A stretch of DNA of 64,000 bases from Bacteroidota bacterium. Its GTDB lineage: Bacteria; Bacteroidota; Bacteroidia; UKL13-3. The translations under genes were made by a program, and so were the position numbers. Numbering within the stretch: position 1 is the first letter of the stretch; the number at the start of each line of letters is the position of its first letter. The notes beneath the pieces were generated by a model that saw nothing but the letters and a program-made list of their open reading frames with translations, had not been told where the DNA came from and ran no database searches. Below are positions 18,053 to 28,979 of the stretch, one piece after another. Location: positions 1-64,000 of the forward strand of contig JAIXWW010000019.1 in the NCBI GenBank assembly GCA_027491085.1, read 5' to 3'.

Positions 18053-18621
18053 AACCCTAAAAAGTTTGATTTGAATATTTTTACTGCAATAGAAATTAAT
18101 ATGACGCCAAAAAACTTCCGGATTAAACCCAAACCAGCTTTGCCTAAAATCCGTTCTAAAAAAGTGGTCGAACGTAAAACGACATATATCAAAATTAGGT
18201 TTAACAAAATGGCCATCAATATATTTTGAAACTCATACACAGCTTTCATAGAAATAATAGTAGTTAATGTGCCCGAACCAGCTATGATAGGGAAAGCAAT
18301 TGGAATAATGCTTCCATTGGAATCGTTGGGGTCTTGCCTAAAAATATCAATACCTAAAATCATTTCTAAACCTAAAATAAAAATTACAATTGATCCTGCC
18401 ACTGCAAATGAAGGTAAATCTATACCAATGGCACTTAACAAGGTATCGCCCACTATTAAAAACAAAACCATTAATCCACCAGCAGCCAAAGTGGCTTTAC
18501 CACTATCTAAATGTTGTTGTTTTGCTTTGATGGTAATAATTAATGGTAATGCTCCTACCACGTCAATAATGGCAAAAAGGGTTAAACTAATAGTGGTAAT
18601 ATCGGAAAATGAAAAGGTCAT
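18049..18621 (-). CDS. MarC family integral membrane protein
   Basis: The protein is 190 residues from the ATG at 18621, which I prefer over the ATG at 18684 because MarC proteins begin with the first membrane helix (MTFSFSDITTISLTLFAIID). Six hydrophobic segments are visible, and the motif PIAFPIIAGSGTLTTIIS in the middle is the MarC signature. The family (UPF0056/NAAT) was once linked to multiple antibiotic resistance, but its transport substrate is unknown. It is the first gene of a three-gene operon of membrane proteins. Confidence 0.88.
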   Translation of the reverse strand: MTFSFSDITTISLTLFAIIDVVGALPLIITIKAKQQHLDSGKATLAAGGLMVLFLIVGDTLLSAIGIDLPSFAVAGSIVIFILGLEMILGIDIFRQDPNDSNGSIIPIAFPIIAGSGTLTTIISMKAVYEFQNILMAILLNLILIYVVLRSTTFLERILGKAGLGLIRKFFGVILISIAVKIFKSNFLGL

Positions 18622-18773
18622 TTGGCTTTTAGTGAGTATAAGGCCACAAATATAGTTTTTTGTAAGTTTAAAGGTAGCAAACAAAAAAATAGATTTAGAT
18701 TGATTTAAATAATAGAACCGATGTAAATACTTAAAATATATATTCTATTTAATTTTTAATTGATACTAAAATA

Positions 18774-18810
18774 AAAAAGGATGACTTTGCATGGAGCAAA
18801 ATCATCCTTG
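18774..18810 (-). terminator. Terminator after the PIN-PhoH gene
   Basis: On the minus strand AAGGATGATTTTGCT and GCAAAGTCATCCTT form a long imperfect stem followed by a run of T. It lies 21 bp beyond the stop codon. Confidence 0.82.
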
Positions 18811-18830
18811 AAAAGTAGATTTGTTATTAA

Positions 18831-20261
18831 TTACAAAAACTCATTGGCTAAGTTGGCAAGCTCGCTTCTTTCGCCTTTTTCTAGCGTGATATGTGCATAC
18901 ATGCTATTATCTTTTATTCTATCCATTAAGTATGAAAGTCCATTTGATTGTGAATCCAAATAAGGTGTATCTATTTGATGAATATCGCCAGTAAAAATAA
19001 TTTTAGTGCCCTCTCCTGCCCTAGTTATAATGGTTCTAACCTCAAGTGGAGTTAGGTTTTGCGCTTCATCAATTATAAAAATAATATTCGACAAACTCCT
19101 ACCACGTATATAAGCCAATGGCGAAATAACAATCTTTTCATTGTTCACCATTTCGGTTAATTTTTGATATTCTTTATCGGTTTCTTTCCATTGATTTTGA
19201 ATCATTTTTAAGTTATCCCAAAGTGGTTCCATGTATGGATTTATCTTTGATTTGATATCGCCAGGTAAATAACCAATATCGCGGTTACCAAGCGGTATAA
19301 TTGGCCTTGCTAAATATATTTGCCTGTAATCAGAGCGTTGGTGTAAAGCACCTGCCAATGCCAATAAAGTTTTCCCTGTTCCTGCCATTCCTTGTATGGT
19401 AACTAAACTAACTTTAGGATTTAAAATGGCATTTAAAGCAAAGGCTTGTTCTGCATTTCTAGGCTTAATTCCATGCCCGTTTTGCTTATCAACCCTCACC
19501 AAATTTTCGGTTTCTGCTTCGTAATAACACAATACCGAACTGCGTTCATTTTTTAAAATAAAATAATGATTCGCCCTTGGTTTCTTTTTCATTACAAACT
19601 CATAATTGATTAATCCTTTGGCATATATTTCATCAATAATAGTTGATTTTACTTTTTCAATAATGGAGTTACCTGAATATAATCCTTCTAAGTTTTTTAT
19701 CTTACCTGTTTCGTAATCTTCGGCTAATAGATTAAGGGATTTTGCTTTTAAACGTAGGTTAACATCTTTAGTAATCAAAACCACTTTACAATCAGGATTT
19801 TCTTCCTTCATTACAATGGCCGCATTAATAATTTTATGATCAGCTTTCCGTTCACCAAATACAATTTGCGCATCAATACTTTTAGGTTTTTCGTTCATGA
19901 TTACCTTAAAGTTTCCGCGCTTAGGCCCATTAATTGGCATCCAATTCTGAATGGTGTATTGACCAGAAAGTTTATCTAAATACCTTATAAACTCACGTGC
20001 TTCAAAGTTAATGGTATCATTTCCTTTTTTAAAATTATCCAATTCTTCAAGCACCGTAATTGGTATGGCCACATTGTGCTCTTGAAAATTTTTTATGGCA
20101 TTATGGTCAAATAAAATAACTGATGTATCTAATACAAAAATTTTCTTTTGAGGCTCAGTTTTATTAACCGAAACAGCTTTTTTAGCACTTACTTTTTTTA
20201 AGGGAATTTTTTTAGCTGCAACTTTTTTAACAGCTTTTTTTGCAATTGTTTTCTTAGCCAT
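18831..20261 (-). CDS. PIN domain-PhoH ATPase fusion (PhoH2/YlaK-like)
   Basis: The 476-residue protein starts with a Lys/Ala-rich histone-like tail (residues 1-33, repeats of AKK and VKK). A PIN nuclease domain follows (about 40-185), with acidic residues D45 in FVLDTSVILFDH, E72-E73 and D166 in ITKDVN. The PhoH P-loop ATPase has Walker A GMAGTGKT at 291-298 and Walker B FIIDEAQN. PIN-PhoH proteins act as RNA-unwinding ribonucleases, and some are encoded as toxins with an antitoxin; none is adjacent here, so it is probably a housekeeping RNA enzyme. It is divergent from a GSCFA gene. Confidence 0.92.
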   Translation of the reverse strand: MAKKTIAKKAVKKVAAKKIPLKKVSAKKAVSVNKTEPQKKIFVLDTSVILFDHNAIKNFQEHNVAIPITVLEELDNFKKGNDTINFEAREFIRYLDKLSGQYTIQNWMPINGPKRGNFKVIMNEKPKSIDAQIVFGERKADHKIINAAIVMKEENPDCKVVLITKDVNLRLKAKSLNLLAEDYETGKIKNLEGLYSGNSIIEKVKSTIIDEIYAKGLINYEFVMKKKPRANHYFILKNERSSVLCYYEAETENLVRVDKQNGHGIKPRNAEQAFALNAILNPKVSLVTIQGMAGTGKTLLALAGALHQRSDYRQIYLARPIIPLGNRDIGYLPGDIKSKINPYMEPLWDNLKMIQNQWKETDKEYQKLTEMVNNEKIVISPLAYIRGRSLSNIIFIIDEAQNLTPLEVRTIITRAGEGTKIIFTGDIHQIDTPYLDSQSNGLSYLMDRIKDNSMYAHITLEKGERSELANLANEFL

Positions 20262-20443
20262 AATCGTATTTCAGTTAAAGTGTGTTTATCAAAAATGTAG
20301 TTATATCAATTAAATTTGGCAATAAACTTTTAAACACTTGTTAATTGTATAAATTTGAACATTAAACAAGCTAGTAGTTTACAATTACTTAATACAATTA
20401 ACGTAAAGGTTTACTTTTAAGTTTAGCTAGTTTTTATAAATAA

Positions 20444-21406
20444 ATGAAATTACAATTAGATTACAATCCAAAACCGCTTTTAGAGCCTATAAATATTAGC
20501 AATAACATACTAAGTATTGGTTCGTGTTTTGCCGAAAATATTGCTCAAAAACTAAAGCAATTTCAGTTCAACATATCGGTAAATCCTAATGGAATAGTAT
20601 TTAATCCTAGCTCTATTTTTATGCAGTTAACTAGTTATTTAGCTAACAATAATTTAACAGCAAGTCAGTTGGTTCAATTTGATGGATTATGGCACAGCAT
20701 GCAGCACCATGGCAGTTTTTCGGGCGCTAACCAACAACAAGTTTTAGATAATATAAATAACTCTATGAGCAATGCTCATCAAGCATTATTAAAAGCTGAT
20801 TACTTGTTTATTACCTTTGGTTCTGCATGGGTTTATAAATATGAACCTACCAACGAAATAGTAGCCAATAACCATAAAATGGATGGAAAACTGTTTAACA
20901 AAATTCTTTTAAACACCCATTACTTAAATGCTGAATTTGAGAATTTTCATGCCAAGCTAAAGGCAGTAAATCCAAATATAAAAATACTTTTTTCTGTTAG
21001 TCCTGTGCGATATGTGCGCGATGGTTTATATGAAAACAATGTAAGCAAAGCTGTTTTACACCAATTAGTCTATAATATTATTAATCAACACCCTACTGAT
21101 TGTTTTTATTTTCCTGCATACGAAATTGTTATGGATGAATTGCGCGATTATAGGTTTTACAAGGCCGATTTGGTTCACCCAAATGAATTAGCTATTGATT
21201 ACGTTTGGCAAAAATTTGTAAATACCTGTTTAACAGAATCAAGCAAACAATTTATTGCTGACTTTGAAAAATACATCTTGTTAACCAATCATAAACCTTT
21301 GCATACCGACAGTTTAAGTTATAAAAAATTTGAAGAACAAATACTTAATTTGCACCAAAGTTTAATGGAAAAATATCCATTTTTAAAATTAGAAAAAAAT
21401 GCTTAA
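20444..21406 (+). CDS. GSCFA domain protein
   Basis: The 320-residue protein carries the eponymous GSCFAENIAQKLK motif near residue 28 and LFITFGSAWVYK near residue 123. It ends its catalytic region with DLVHPNELAIDYVWQKF, resembling the Asp-x-x-His of SGNH/GDSL-type hydrolases. The family is common in Bacteroidota and presumed to be an esterase or acetyltransferase-like hydrolase; the substrate is unknown. No signal peptide is visible. Its last eight bases overlap the next gene, so the two are co-translated. Confidence 0.9.
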   Translation: MKLQLDYNPKPLLEPINISNNILSIGSCFAENIAQKLKQFQFNISVNPNGIVFNPSSIFMQLTSYLANNNLTASQLVQFDGLWHSMQHHGSFSGANQQQVLDNINNSMSNAHQALLKADYLFITFGSAWVYKYEPTNEIVANNHKMDGKLFNKILLNTHYLNAEFENFHAKLKAVNPNIKILFSVSPVRYVRDGLYENNVSKAVLHQLVYNIINQHPTDCFYFPAYEIVMDELRDYRFYKADLVHPNELAIDYVWQKFVNTCLTESSKQFIADFEKYILLTNHKPLHTDSLSYKKFEEQILNLHQSLMEKYPFLKLEKNA

Positions 21407-21803
21407 AGATATAATAGAACCAGAATTTGATGGAGTTGGTGTAGCCGCAGTTTATGAAATTAATGAGGAGGGAGCACATGTATGGAATGTGTATTTAATT
21501 AACTTCAACAATGCTTTGATTAGTGGTGTATTAGTAAGCAGTAAAGGTTATGGAACCATTGAAGGCGAAGATGTTAAAACAAGTGCTTTACGCCATTTTT
21601 TAAAAGAAATTGATGCTTTGGATTATGGTAAAATTGAAGCCATTCATGAAGATGTTTTTATATTAAATAACGAGTATTGGGTTAGCTTTTACCTAGATGG
21701 AAAAATATATGACCGTAAGTTTATTTTTGTGGAGAATACCATTCAAAAAAGCCGATTAAATCATATCAACATCATTGATAAAAATGGCATTTTGATTATG
21801 TAA
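21399..21803 (+). CDS. Conserved Bacteroidota protein of unknown function
   Basis: The 134-residue soluble protein has no signal peptide or membrane segment. It starts inside the GSCFA gene (8-base overlap), and its N-terminal residues LKDIIEPEFDGVGVAAVYE look like an alternating beta structure. I have seen similar proteins in this phylum labelled, apparently by error, as a phenylalanyl-tRNA synthetase-related protein; there is no synthetase motif here. A function related to the GSCFA hydrolase is only suggested by the overlap. Confidence 0.7.
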   Translation: MLKDIIEPEFDGVGVAAVYEINEEGAHVWNVYLINFNNALISGVLVSSKGYGTIEGEDVKTSALRHFLKEIDALDYGKIEAIHEDVFILNNEYWVSFYLDGKIYDRKFIFVENTIQKSRLNHINIIDKNGILIM

Positions 21804-21805
21804 AT

Positions 21806-21900
21806 GAAATGCGAAGTGGGGATTGACAAAAGTGCGAAGTAATAAATGTTCGAAGTGTTAAAGTTATGGAGTGTTTAAGTAGAAAGTAGAAAGTTAATTT
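21806..21900. repeat. Word-repeat spacer (GCGAAGT family)
   Basis: The gap between convergent genes has the near-repeats ATGCGAAGTGG, GTGCGAAGTAA, TTCGAAGTG and AGTAGAAAGTAGAAAGTT. It matches, in inverse orientation, the CTTCGCACTTTTG words at 4678-4712. No gene or clear terminator is seen. Confidence 0.5.
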
Positions 21901-21923
21901 AGAATCACTAAAATCTGTGGCAA

Positions 21924-22319
21924 TTACTTCAAACTGTCAAATAGAGCATCCAATTTTTGTTTGGCAATAATTTTTTGACCTTGTTCGCCTTCGGCAATAA
22001 TTCTGTCACCTACTTGGGCTTTATACATGCAAATAATTTCGTTTTTTTGAATGCTCTTTACAGTGGCTGTTATAACAACGGTTGAACCAATTAAGGCAGG
22101 ACTTTTATGGTTGATAGTTAAAAAAGTGCCAATGCCTTCTTCATGAACTTCTTTCATTTCTAATACAAATAACCTACAAGCCCATTCAGCATCGCGACCT
22201 AAAGCAAATGTGGCATAAACAGGGTGCACATTTCCACTTTCAAACGAAGCACAATCTTCATTTAAAACTATTTTGGTAAATGTTTTGGTACTTCCTATTT
22301 CAAATAAATCAGCTATCAT
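21924..22319 (-). CDS. Hotdog-fold thioesterase (fluoroacetyl-CoA thioesterase-like)
   Basis: At 131 residues this has the length of a single hotdog domain. The pattern HPVYATFALGRDAEWACRL followed by EEGIGTFLTINHKSPALIGS resembles the FlK-type thioesterase family, where a Thr, a Glu and a His form the active site; the His equivalent is in TINHKSPA. The acyl-CoA substrate cannot be told from sequence, and fluoroacetyl-CoA itself is unlikely. It overlaps the stop of the yihY-like gene by four bases (ATGA), so the two are coupled. Confidence 0.82.
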   Translation of the reverse strand: MIADLFEIGSTKTFTKIVLNEDCASFESGNVHPVYATFALGRDAEWACRLFVLEMKEVHEEGIGTFLTINHKSPALIGSTVVITATVKSIQKNEIICMYKAQVGDRIIAEGEQGQKIIAKQKLDALFDSLK

Positions 22320-23302
22320 TCTGTTTTTATGGTATCATCTAAATACACCACAATATTATTTTTCTTGGCCAAATAAGCACTTTGTTTTTTATAATGTTCA
22401 TTAGTAGCATCAAGGGCCACGTTAAGCTCATAACCAAGTAATAATATAAAGGTATTGATGTATATTAACATCATTATAACAATTAAAACTCCTATAGAAC
22501 CATACACTTTATTATAAGCGTTAAAATGATTTACATAAAACGAAAAACCTGTAGTGGTAATTAAAATAATGGCGCAGCTAAACAAAGCCCCTGCTGAAAA
22601 AAATTTCCATTTCCTTACTTTAGCTGGTGCATAATAAAATATAGCCGAAACAATACTTAAACAAATGGCAGCAGCCACCAAATAATTTAACGATTGTAAA
22701 CCAAACTTAGCTACCGAGTGGGCTATGATATCTTTTTTATCAAGCCATTTTAAACCAAAACTAGCACCTGTAATTAAAGTAACCGAAACAAAAATGGTAA
22801 CCGCCACAAATACAGCCAAACCAATTGCTACCATACGTTGCTTCCAAAAAGGCCTTGTTTCGGTAGTATTGCTGTATTTATTTAACGAATTCATTAATGA
22901 ATGAAATCCATTGGTAGAAAAATAGATAGCCGATAAAAAACCAAATGATAATAAATCACCACGTTGGTGTTTTAATATATCTTCCAAAGTATCTTTAATG
23001 GTTTCGTAAGCACTTTTAGGAATTAAGGTAGATATAAAAAATAAAATTTTATCATGATCTTGTTTTACTGGCAAGTAGGCAATTACCGTAAAAAAGAAAA
23101 TGACAGTTGGAAATAATGCCAAGAAAAAAGTAAATGAAAGTGCAGAGCTTCGCATTTGGATATCTTTTTTAGAAACAGAACGCACAAAAAACTCTAAAAC
23201 AGCATACAATGAAATATTTTTGTTACCAGGAAATGAGGTGCTTTGCGTTAAGCGGTAAAGCCATTTAACAGGTCTGGTCTCTAAAAATTTGTTTCTTTTC
23301 AT
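22316..23302 (-). CDS. YihY/BrkB family inner-membrane protein
   Basis: The 328-residue protein has about six membrane helices. Its core begins MRSSALSFTFFLALFPTVIFFF, the conserved first helix of the YihY/UPF0761 family (formerly mislabelled RNase BN). The second conserved region is GSIGVLIVIMMLIYINTFILLLGYELN. The N-terminal region is cytoplasmic with basic residues. The function of the family is not established. It is the first gene of a two-gene unit with the thioesterase, divergent from gyrB across 266 bp. Confidence 0.9.
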   Translation of the reverse strand: MKRNKFLETRPVKWLYRLTQSTSFPGNKNISLYAVLEFFVRSVSKKDIQMRSSALSFTFFLALFPTVIFFFTVIAYLPVKQDHDKILFFISTLIPKSAYETIKDTLEDILKHQRGDLLSFGFLSAIYFSTNGFHSLMNSLNKYSNTTETRPFWKQRMVAIGLAVFVAVTIFVSVTLITGASFGLKWLDKKDIIAHSVAKFGLQSLNYLVAAAICLSIVSAIFYYAPAKVRKWKFFSAGALFSCAIILITTTGFSFYVNHFNAYNKVYGSIGVLIVIMMLIYINTFILLLGYELNVALDATNEHYKKQSAYLAKKNNIVVYLDDTIKTE

Positions 23303-23559
23303 TCAATGCAAATATAACAAACTGAAAAAAATAAAATAGGAATTTAAAACAATAGTATAAGTTACAAATTGCGATATTTTAAAACACTGTTCATTTTATT
23401 AAATTTTTCAATCTTTAAAATCTTCTAATTTTAAATTTCATAAATAAAAAATATCGGTGATAATTTGTGGAAAAACAGCCGCCAATTAAAACCTAAAACA
23501 ATAGGAAAACAAGCCGTTTTGATATATATTTACAAACTATTTAAACTAAAATATTTTAA

Positions 23560-25509
<1,950 letters not shown>

Positions 25510-25568
25510 TCAGTTTAATGCTAAATAGTTTGCATTCAAAATTTAACAAACTAATAATTGAATAAAAC

Positions 25569-25610
25569 AAAATGAGCTCGATAATTAATTTATCGAGCTC
25601 ATTTTATTTA
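25569..25610. terminator. Perfect 16-bp-stem terminator after gyrB
   Basis: AAAATGAGCTCGATAA and TTATCGAGCTCATTTT form a perfect 16-bp stem with a five-base loop. A/T tracts flank it on both strands, so it could also stop the convergent nuo transcript. Confidence 0.88.
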
Positions 25611-25717
25611 ATAAAGATAATAATATTAAAAGGGAATATATTTTTAAGAATTACATAACAAGCAAAGATAATTTAGTAAAAATACTTATGAACTTAAGTG
25701 CTTTTAGTTTTTGTTAA

Positions 25718-26251
25718 TTAATCTATTTTATAGCTTTTTTTACGTTTAGTAATGTCAATTCTATCTTCTATTTTTTCAACCAAAACATCTTTACCAAACA
25801 CAAACGAGTTGCGTTTGTAATTAGATTCAACAATTCTATCCGTTAAATAAATAGCATCTTTAGGGCAAGCTTCTTCGCATAAGCCACAGAAAATGCAGCG
25901 TAACATATTAATTTCATATTTGGCTGCATATTTTTCTTCACGGTATAAATGCTCTTCGCCTTTTTTACGTTCTGCTGCATCCATAGTAATGGCTTCTGCT
26001 GGACATGCTACAGCACATAATCCACAAGCTGTACAATTTTCACGTCCTTCAGCATCACGTTTTAATACATGCATTCCACGGTAAACAGGACTAAATTGTC
26101 TGGTTACTTCAGGATAACGTAAAGAAACACTCTTTTTAAACATGTGTTTAAAGGTTACGCCCATACCCGATAATATAGCAGGAATATAAAGCTTTTCTTT
26201 AAAGCTCATTTCCTTATTACTTACTACTTTTGATCTATTGGTTAATTGCAT
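25718..26251 (-). CDS. nuoI: NADH-quinone oxidoreductase subunit I
   Basis: The protein is 177 residues from the ATG at 26251. It carries two [4Fe-4S] motifs, CTACGLCAVACP and CIFCGLCEEACP, which hold clusters N6a and N6b at the junction of the peripheral and membrane arms of complex I. The longer frame beginning at 26287 is rejected because its ATG lies inside a palindromic repeat and Bacteroidota NuoI begins near the MQLTNRSKVVSNKEM segment. It is the last nuo gene here; nuoJ-N do not follow. Confidence 0.94.
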   Translation of the reverse strand: MQLTNRSKVVSNKEMSFKEKLYIPAILSGMGVTFKHMFKKSVSLRYPEVTRQFSPVYRGMHVLKRDAEGRENCTACGLCAVACPAEAITMDAAERKKGEEHLYREEKYAAKYEINMLRCIFCGLCEEACPKDAIYLTDRIVESNYKRNSFVFGKDVLVEKIEDRIDITKRKKSYKID

Positions 26252-26268
26252 TTTATTATTTTTTGTTT

Positions 26269-26289
26269 GTAGAGACGTTGCATGCAACG
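26269..26289. repeat. Partial palindromic repeat GTAGAGACGTTGCATGCAACG
   Basis: Just before nuoI a 21-bp segment beginning GTAGAGACGTTGCATGCAACG contains a perfect 12-bp core palindrome. It looks like a half copy of a longer dispersed palindrome whose other arm would read CGTCTCTAC. It creates the false upstream start of nuoI. (Only the first bases are quoted; the element is 26269-26289.). Confidence 0.5.
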
Positions 26290-26376
26290 AATCTGCATAT
26301 TTAAATTTTTTTTATCATTCCAATTAAGTTAAACAATTATTCGAATTTCGAATTTTGTTTTTCGAATTTGATAAAG

Positions 26377-27405
26377 TTATTTACTAAAAATAGTTAATCC
26401 TCCGCCAGTTAATAATACATTTAAAATTGATAGTGGCAATAATACTTGCCAGCCTAATTTCATTAATTGGTCATAACGGAAACGCGGTATTGTCCAACGA
26501 ATCCACATGAAGAAAAATACAAAGAAAATAGCTTTTGTAAATAAAGCACCAAAGCTAATAATTGAAACTAAGTTAGGATTTAAGATGGTACTTAAATATT
26601 CTAATCCAGGGAAATTATATCCACCAAAATATAAGCACGAAATAATGGCTCCAGAAATAAACATATTGATGTATTCAGCAAATAAATACAACCCTAATTT
26701 CATTGATGAATATTCGGTATGATAACCGCCAACTAATTCAGTTTCGCACTCAGGTAAGTCAAATGGAGTTCTGTTACACTCTGCAAAAGCACATATTAAG
26801 AAAATGATAAAACCTAAAGGTTGGTACCAAATATTCCAATTCAAGCCTTTTTGTTGCGCAACAATATCGTTTAAGCTCAATGAACCGCTCATCATGATAA
26901 TGGCAATTAACGACATACCCATAGCTAATTCGTAACTGATCATTTGGCTTGAAGCACGCACAGCACCCAATAAGGCAAATTTATTATTAGAAGCCCAACC
27001 ACCAATCATGATTCCGTAAACCCCTAAACTTACTACACCAAATACGTATAAAATACCAATATTGATATCGGCTACTTGTAATCCGTATTTTACACCATCA
27101 AATTCCATAGCAGTTCCCCAAGGAATAACTGCACTGGTCATTAAAGCTGTAATCATAAAAATACAAGGTCCTAAAATGAATAATAATTTATCGGAAACAT
27201 TTGGAATAATTTCCTCTTTCATAAACATTTTAACACCATCGGCAATGGGTTGTAATAATCCAAAAGGACCTGCACGGTCTGGACCAATTCTATCTTGCAT
27301 AAATGCAGCAACTTTACGTTCGCCATAAGTGGCATAAGCAGCTACACCCAAACTGATTAAAAATAAAATGACAATCAGTGCTATTTTAAAAATCAATAAA
27401 AACAT
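26377..27405 (-). CDS. nuoH: NADH-quinone oxidoreductase subunit H
   Basis: The 342-residue protein has about eight membrane helices. Motifs include YGERKVAAFMQDRIGPDRAGPFG near the N-terminus, GLLQPIADGVKMFMKEE and the cytoplasmic loop NRTPFDLPECETELVGG, all diagnostic of NuoH, the quinone-site subunit joining the two arms of complex I. Its ATG overlaps the nuoG stop by one base. Confidence 0.95.
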   Translation of the reverse strand: MFLLIFKIALIVILFLISLGVAAYATYGERKVAAFMQDRIGPDRAGPFGLLQPIADGVKMFMKEEIIPNVSDKLLFILGPCIFMITALMTSAVIPWGTAMEFDGVKYGLQVADINIGILYVFGVVSLGVYGIMIGGWASNNKFALLGAVRASSQMISYELAMGMSLIAIIMMSGSLSLNDIVAQQKGLNWNIWYQPLGFIIFLICAFAECNRTPFDLPECETELVGGYHTEYSSMKLGLYLFAEYINMFISGAIISCLYFGGYNFPGLEYLSTILNPNLVSIISFGALFTKAIFFVFFFMWIRWTIPRFRYDQLMKLGWQVLLPLSILNVLLTGGGLTIFSK

Positions 27406-28388
27406 TATTTATTTTCTCCCTCTGTTAAAGCAATTGTTTTAATATTATTCAATGTCAGTTCTCTTGGTTTAACCATTTTGGTATAATGATTAGCCGAAAT
27501 AACTGACTGATGACTGATGGCTCTTGGTCCTTCAATTGTCCAATCGCTTGTTTTCTTTTTATCGAAACGGCAAGTATTGCAAATAAATTCTTCTACTTCG
27601 CCCCATTGGTCTTTACGGCCAGTAACACGTAAAACATCTTCGCCTTTGTACCAAACTACTGTTTTTCCGCTACATTTATCGCAATCTCTGTGTGCATCAA
27701 CTGGTTTAGTGAACCAAACACGGCTTTTAAACCTGAAAGTTTTATCGGTTAATGCACCAACTGGACAAACATCAATTACGTTTCCACTAAAATCATTATC
27801 AATGGCTTGTTCAATATAAGTCGAAATTTCGCTTGCATCACCTCTGTTTAAAACACCATGCACACGTCCATCAGTAATTTGTTCAGCAGTTTTAACACAA
27901 CGGTAGCATAAAATGCAACGTGTCATGTGCAACTGAATTTTATTACCAATATCAATTTTATCGAACGTCCTGCGTTCAAAATCGGTGCGGGTTTTAGCTG
28001 AACCATGTTCGTAACCTAAGTCTTGTAATTGGCATTCACCTGCTTGGTCGCAAACTGGGCAATCAAGAGGATGATTTAACAATAAAAACTCCACCACACC
28101 TTTACGTGCATCAATTACCTTGTCAGATGTCATGTTTTTAACTTCCATGCCATCCATTATGGTAGTTCTGCAACTAGCCACCAATTTAGGCATTGGGCGA
28201 GGGTCTTTTTCGGAGCCTTTGCTAACCTCAACCAAACAAGTGCGGCAATAACCACCACTGGTTTTTAACTTACTATAATAACACATAGTTGGCGGAGCCA
28301 CCTCAGGCCCAATCATGCGGGCTGCTTGTAAAATGGTAGTTCCGTCTGCTACTTCTATTGTTTGTCCGTCTATTGTTACTTTTGCCAT
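27405..28388 (-). CDS. nuoG: Short NuoG-type subunit of complex I
   Basis: At 327 residues it keeps only the N-terminal part of NuoG. This comprises a [2Fe-2S] ferredoxin domain (about 1-80, with CYYSKLKTSGGYCRTC), the His-Cys [4Fe-4S] segment HPLDCPVCDQAGECQLQD, the paired-cluster domain CILCYRCV...CPVGALT, and a CDKC...CNTC cluster segment. The large molybdopterin-oxidoreductase-like domain of E. coli NuoG (about 900 residues) is absent. A short NuoG is, to my knowledge, usual in Bacteroidota. It channels electrons from NuoF towards NuoB. A non-nuo cassette separates it from nuoF. Confidence 0.93.
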   Translation of the reverse strand: MAKVTIDGQTIEVADGTTILQAARMIGPEVAPPTMCYYSKLKTSGGYCRTCLVEVSKGSEKDPRPMPKLVASCRTTIMDGMEVKNMTSDKVIDARKGVVEFLLLNHPLDCPVCDQAGECQLQDLGYEHGSAKTRTDFERRTFDKIDIGNKIQLHMTRCILCYRCVKTAEQITDGRVHGVLNRGDASEISTYIEQAIDNDFSGNVIDVCPVGALTDKTFRFKSRVWFTKPVDAHRDCDKCSGKTVVWYKGEDVLRVTGRKDQWGEVEEFICNTCRFDKKKTSDWTIEGPRAISHQSVISANHYTKMVKPRELTLNNIKTIALTEGENK

Positions 28389-28480
28389 TTATATTTTTAT
28401 AAGCCACAGATTACACAGATTTTATCCGAATCATCTTTGGCAATTTTATTTCATTTTTTTATTTCAATATACCTTCAGTT

Positions 28481-28539
28481 TGTCCTCGGTTGGTGTCTTC
28501 ACCAATCGAATTAGTTGGTAAGGACACCAACCATGGACA
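28481..28539. repeat. 59-bp imperfect palindrome
   Basis: Arms TGTCC-TC-GGTTGGTGTC and GACACCAACC-AT-GGACA match except for two central bases. The inner part, TTCACCAA and TTAGTTGGTAA, also pairs. The predicted hairpin is long and G+C-richer than its surroundings. It resembles a REP-like or MITE-like element rather than a terminator, because there is no T run. Confidence 0.65.
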
Positions 28540-28581
28540 CAATTACACAGATTATTCTGAGTGATTTTAGGCGATTTTTAT

Positions 28582-28941
28582 TTATTCCTTTTCGAAAATG
28601 TATTCATAAGTTGTTGTAATAGAGTGCACAGCAGAAGAGTTTGCTGTAGTTACAGCTGTGGAACTTTTTAGACTAAACCCATCATTTATTATTTTGTTAA
28701 TGAAGATATCCCATTCGCTTTTCAAAAAACCAGTGGTTCCGCCAGTTTTTCTATCCCATTTAATATTCTCTAACGTTACTTCCCCATCTTTATAAATAAA
28801 AATTTCCAATTGGCTTTGTAATTCATAAACTTTTACGAAGCAATATTTTTTATTATTTATTGTATTTGATGATTTAAATGCAAAAACCAAAGCCAAACCT
28901 AAGAAGGCAATAATGCTGTAAAGAATAATTTTTGTTTTCAT
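28582..28941 (-). CDS. Small exported or anchored protein of unknown function
   Basis: The 119-residue protein has an N-terminal hydrophobic segment (about 5-22, KIILYSIIAFLGLALVFAF), which may be a signal anchor. A short beta-rich domain follows with KYCFVKVYELQSQLEIFIYKD, then a Ser/Thr-rich stretch before the end. I do not recognise the family, and it has no link to complex I. It sits inside the inverted-repeat-bounded segment between nuoF and nuoG, on the operon's strand, so it may be co-transcribed. Confidence 0.65.
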   Translation of the reverse strand: MKTKIILYSIIAFLGLALVFAFKSSNTINNKKYCFVKVYELQSQLEIFIYKDGEVTLENIKWDRKTGGTTGFLKSEWDIFINKIINDGFSLKSSTAVTTANSSAVHSITTTYEYIFEKE

Positions 28942-28979
28942 AATATTTATTTTTTCTGTGAAATCTGTGTAATCTGTGG

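Noticed and set aside
20311..20357. Two TAAATTTG boxes (20311-20318 and 20350-20357) in the PhoH-GSCFA gap
   Set aside because: Neither has a TTG 17-23 bp upstream, so promoter activity is not supported.
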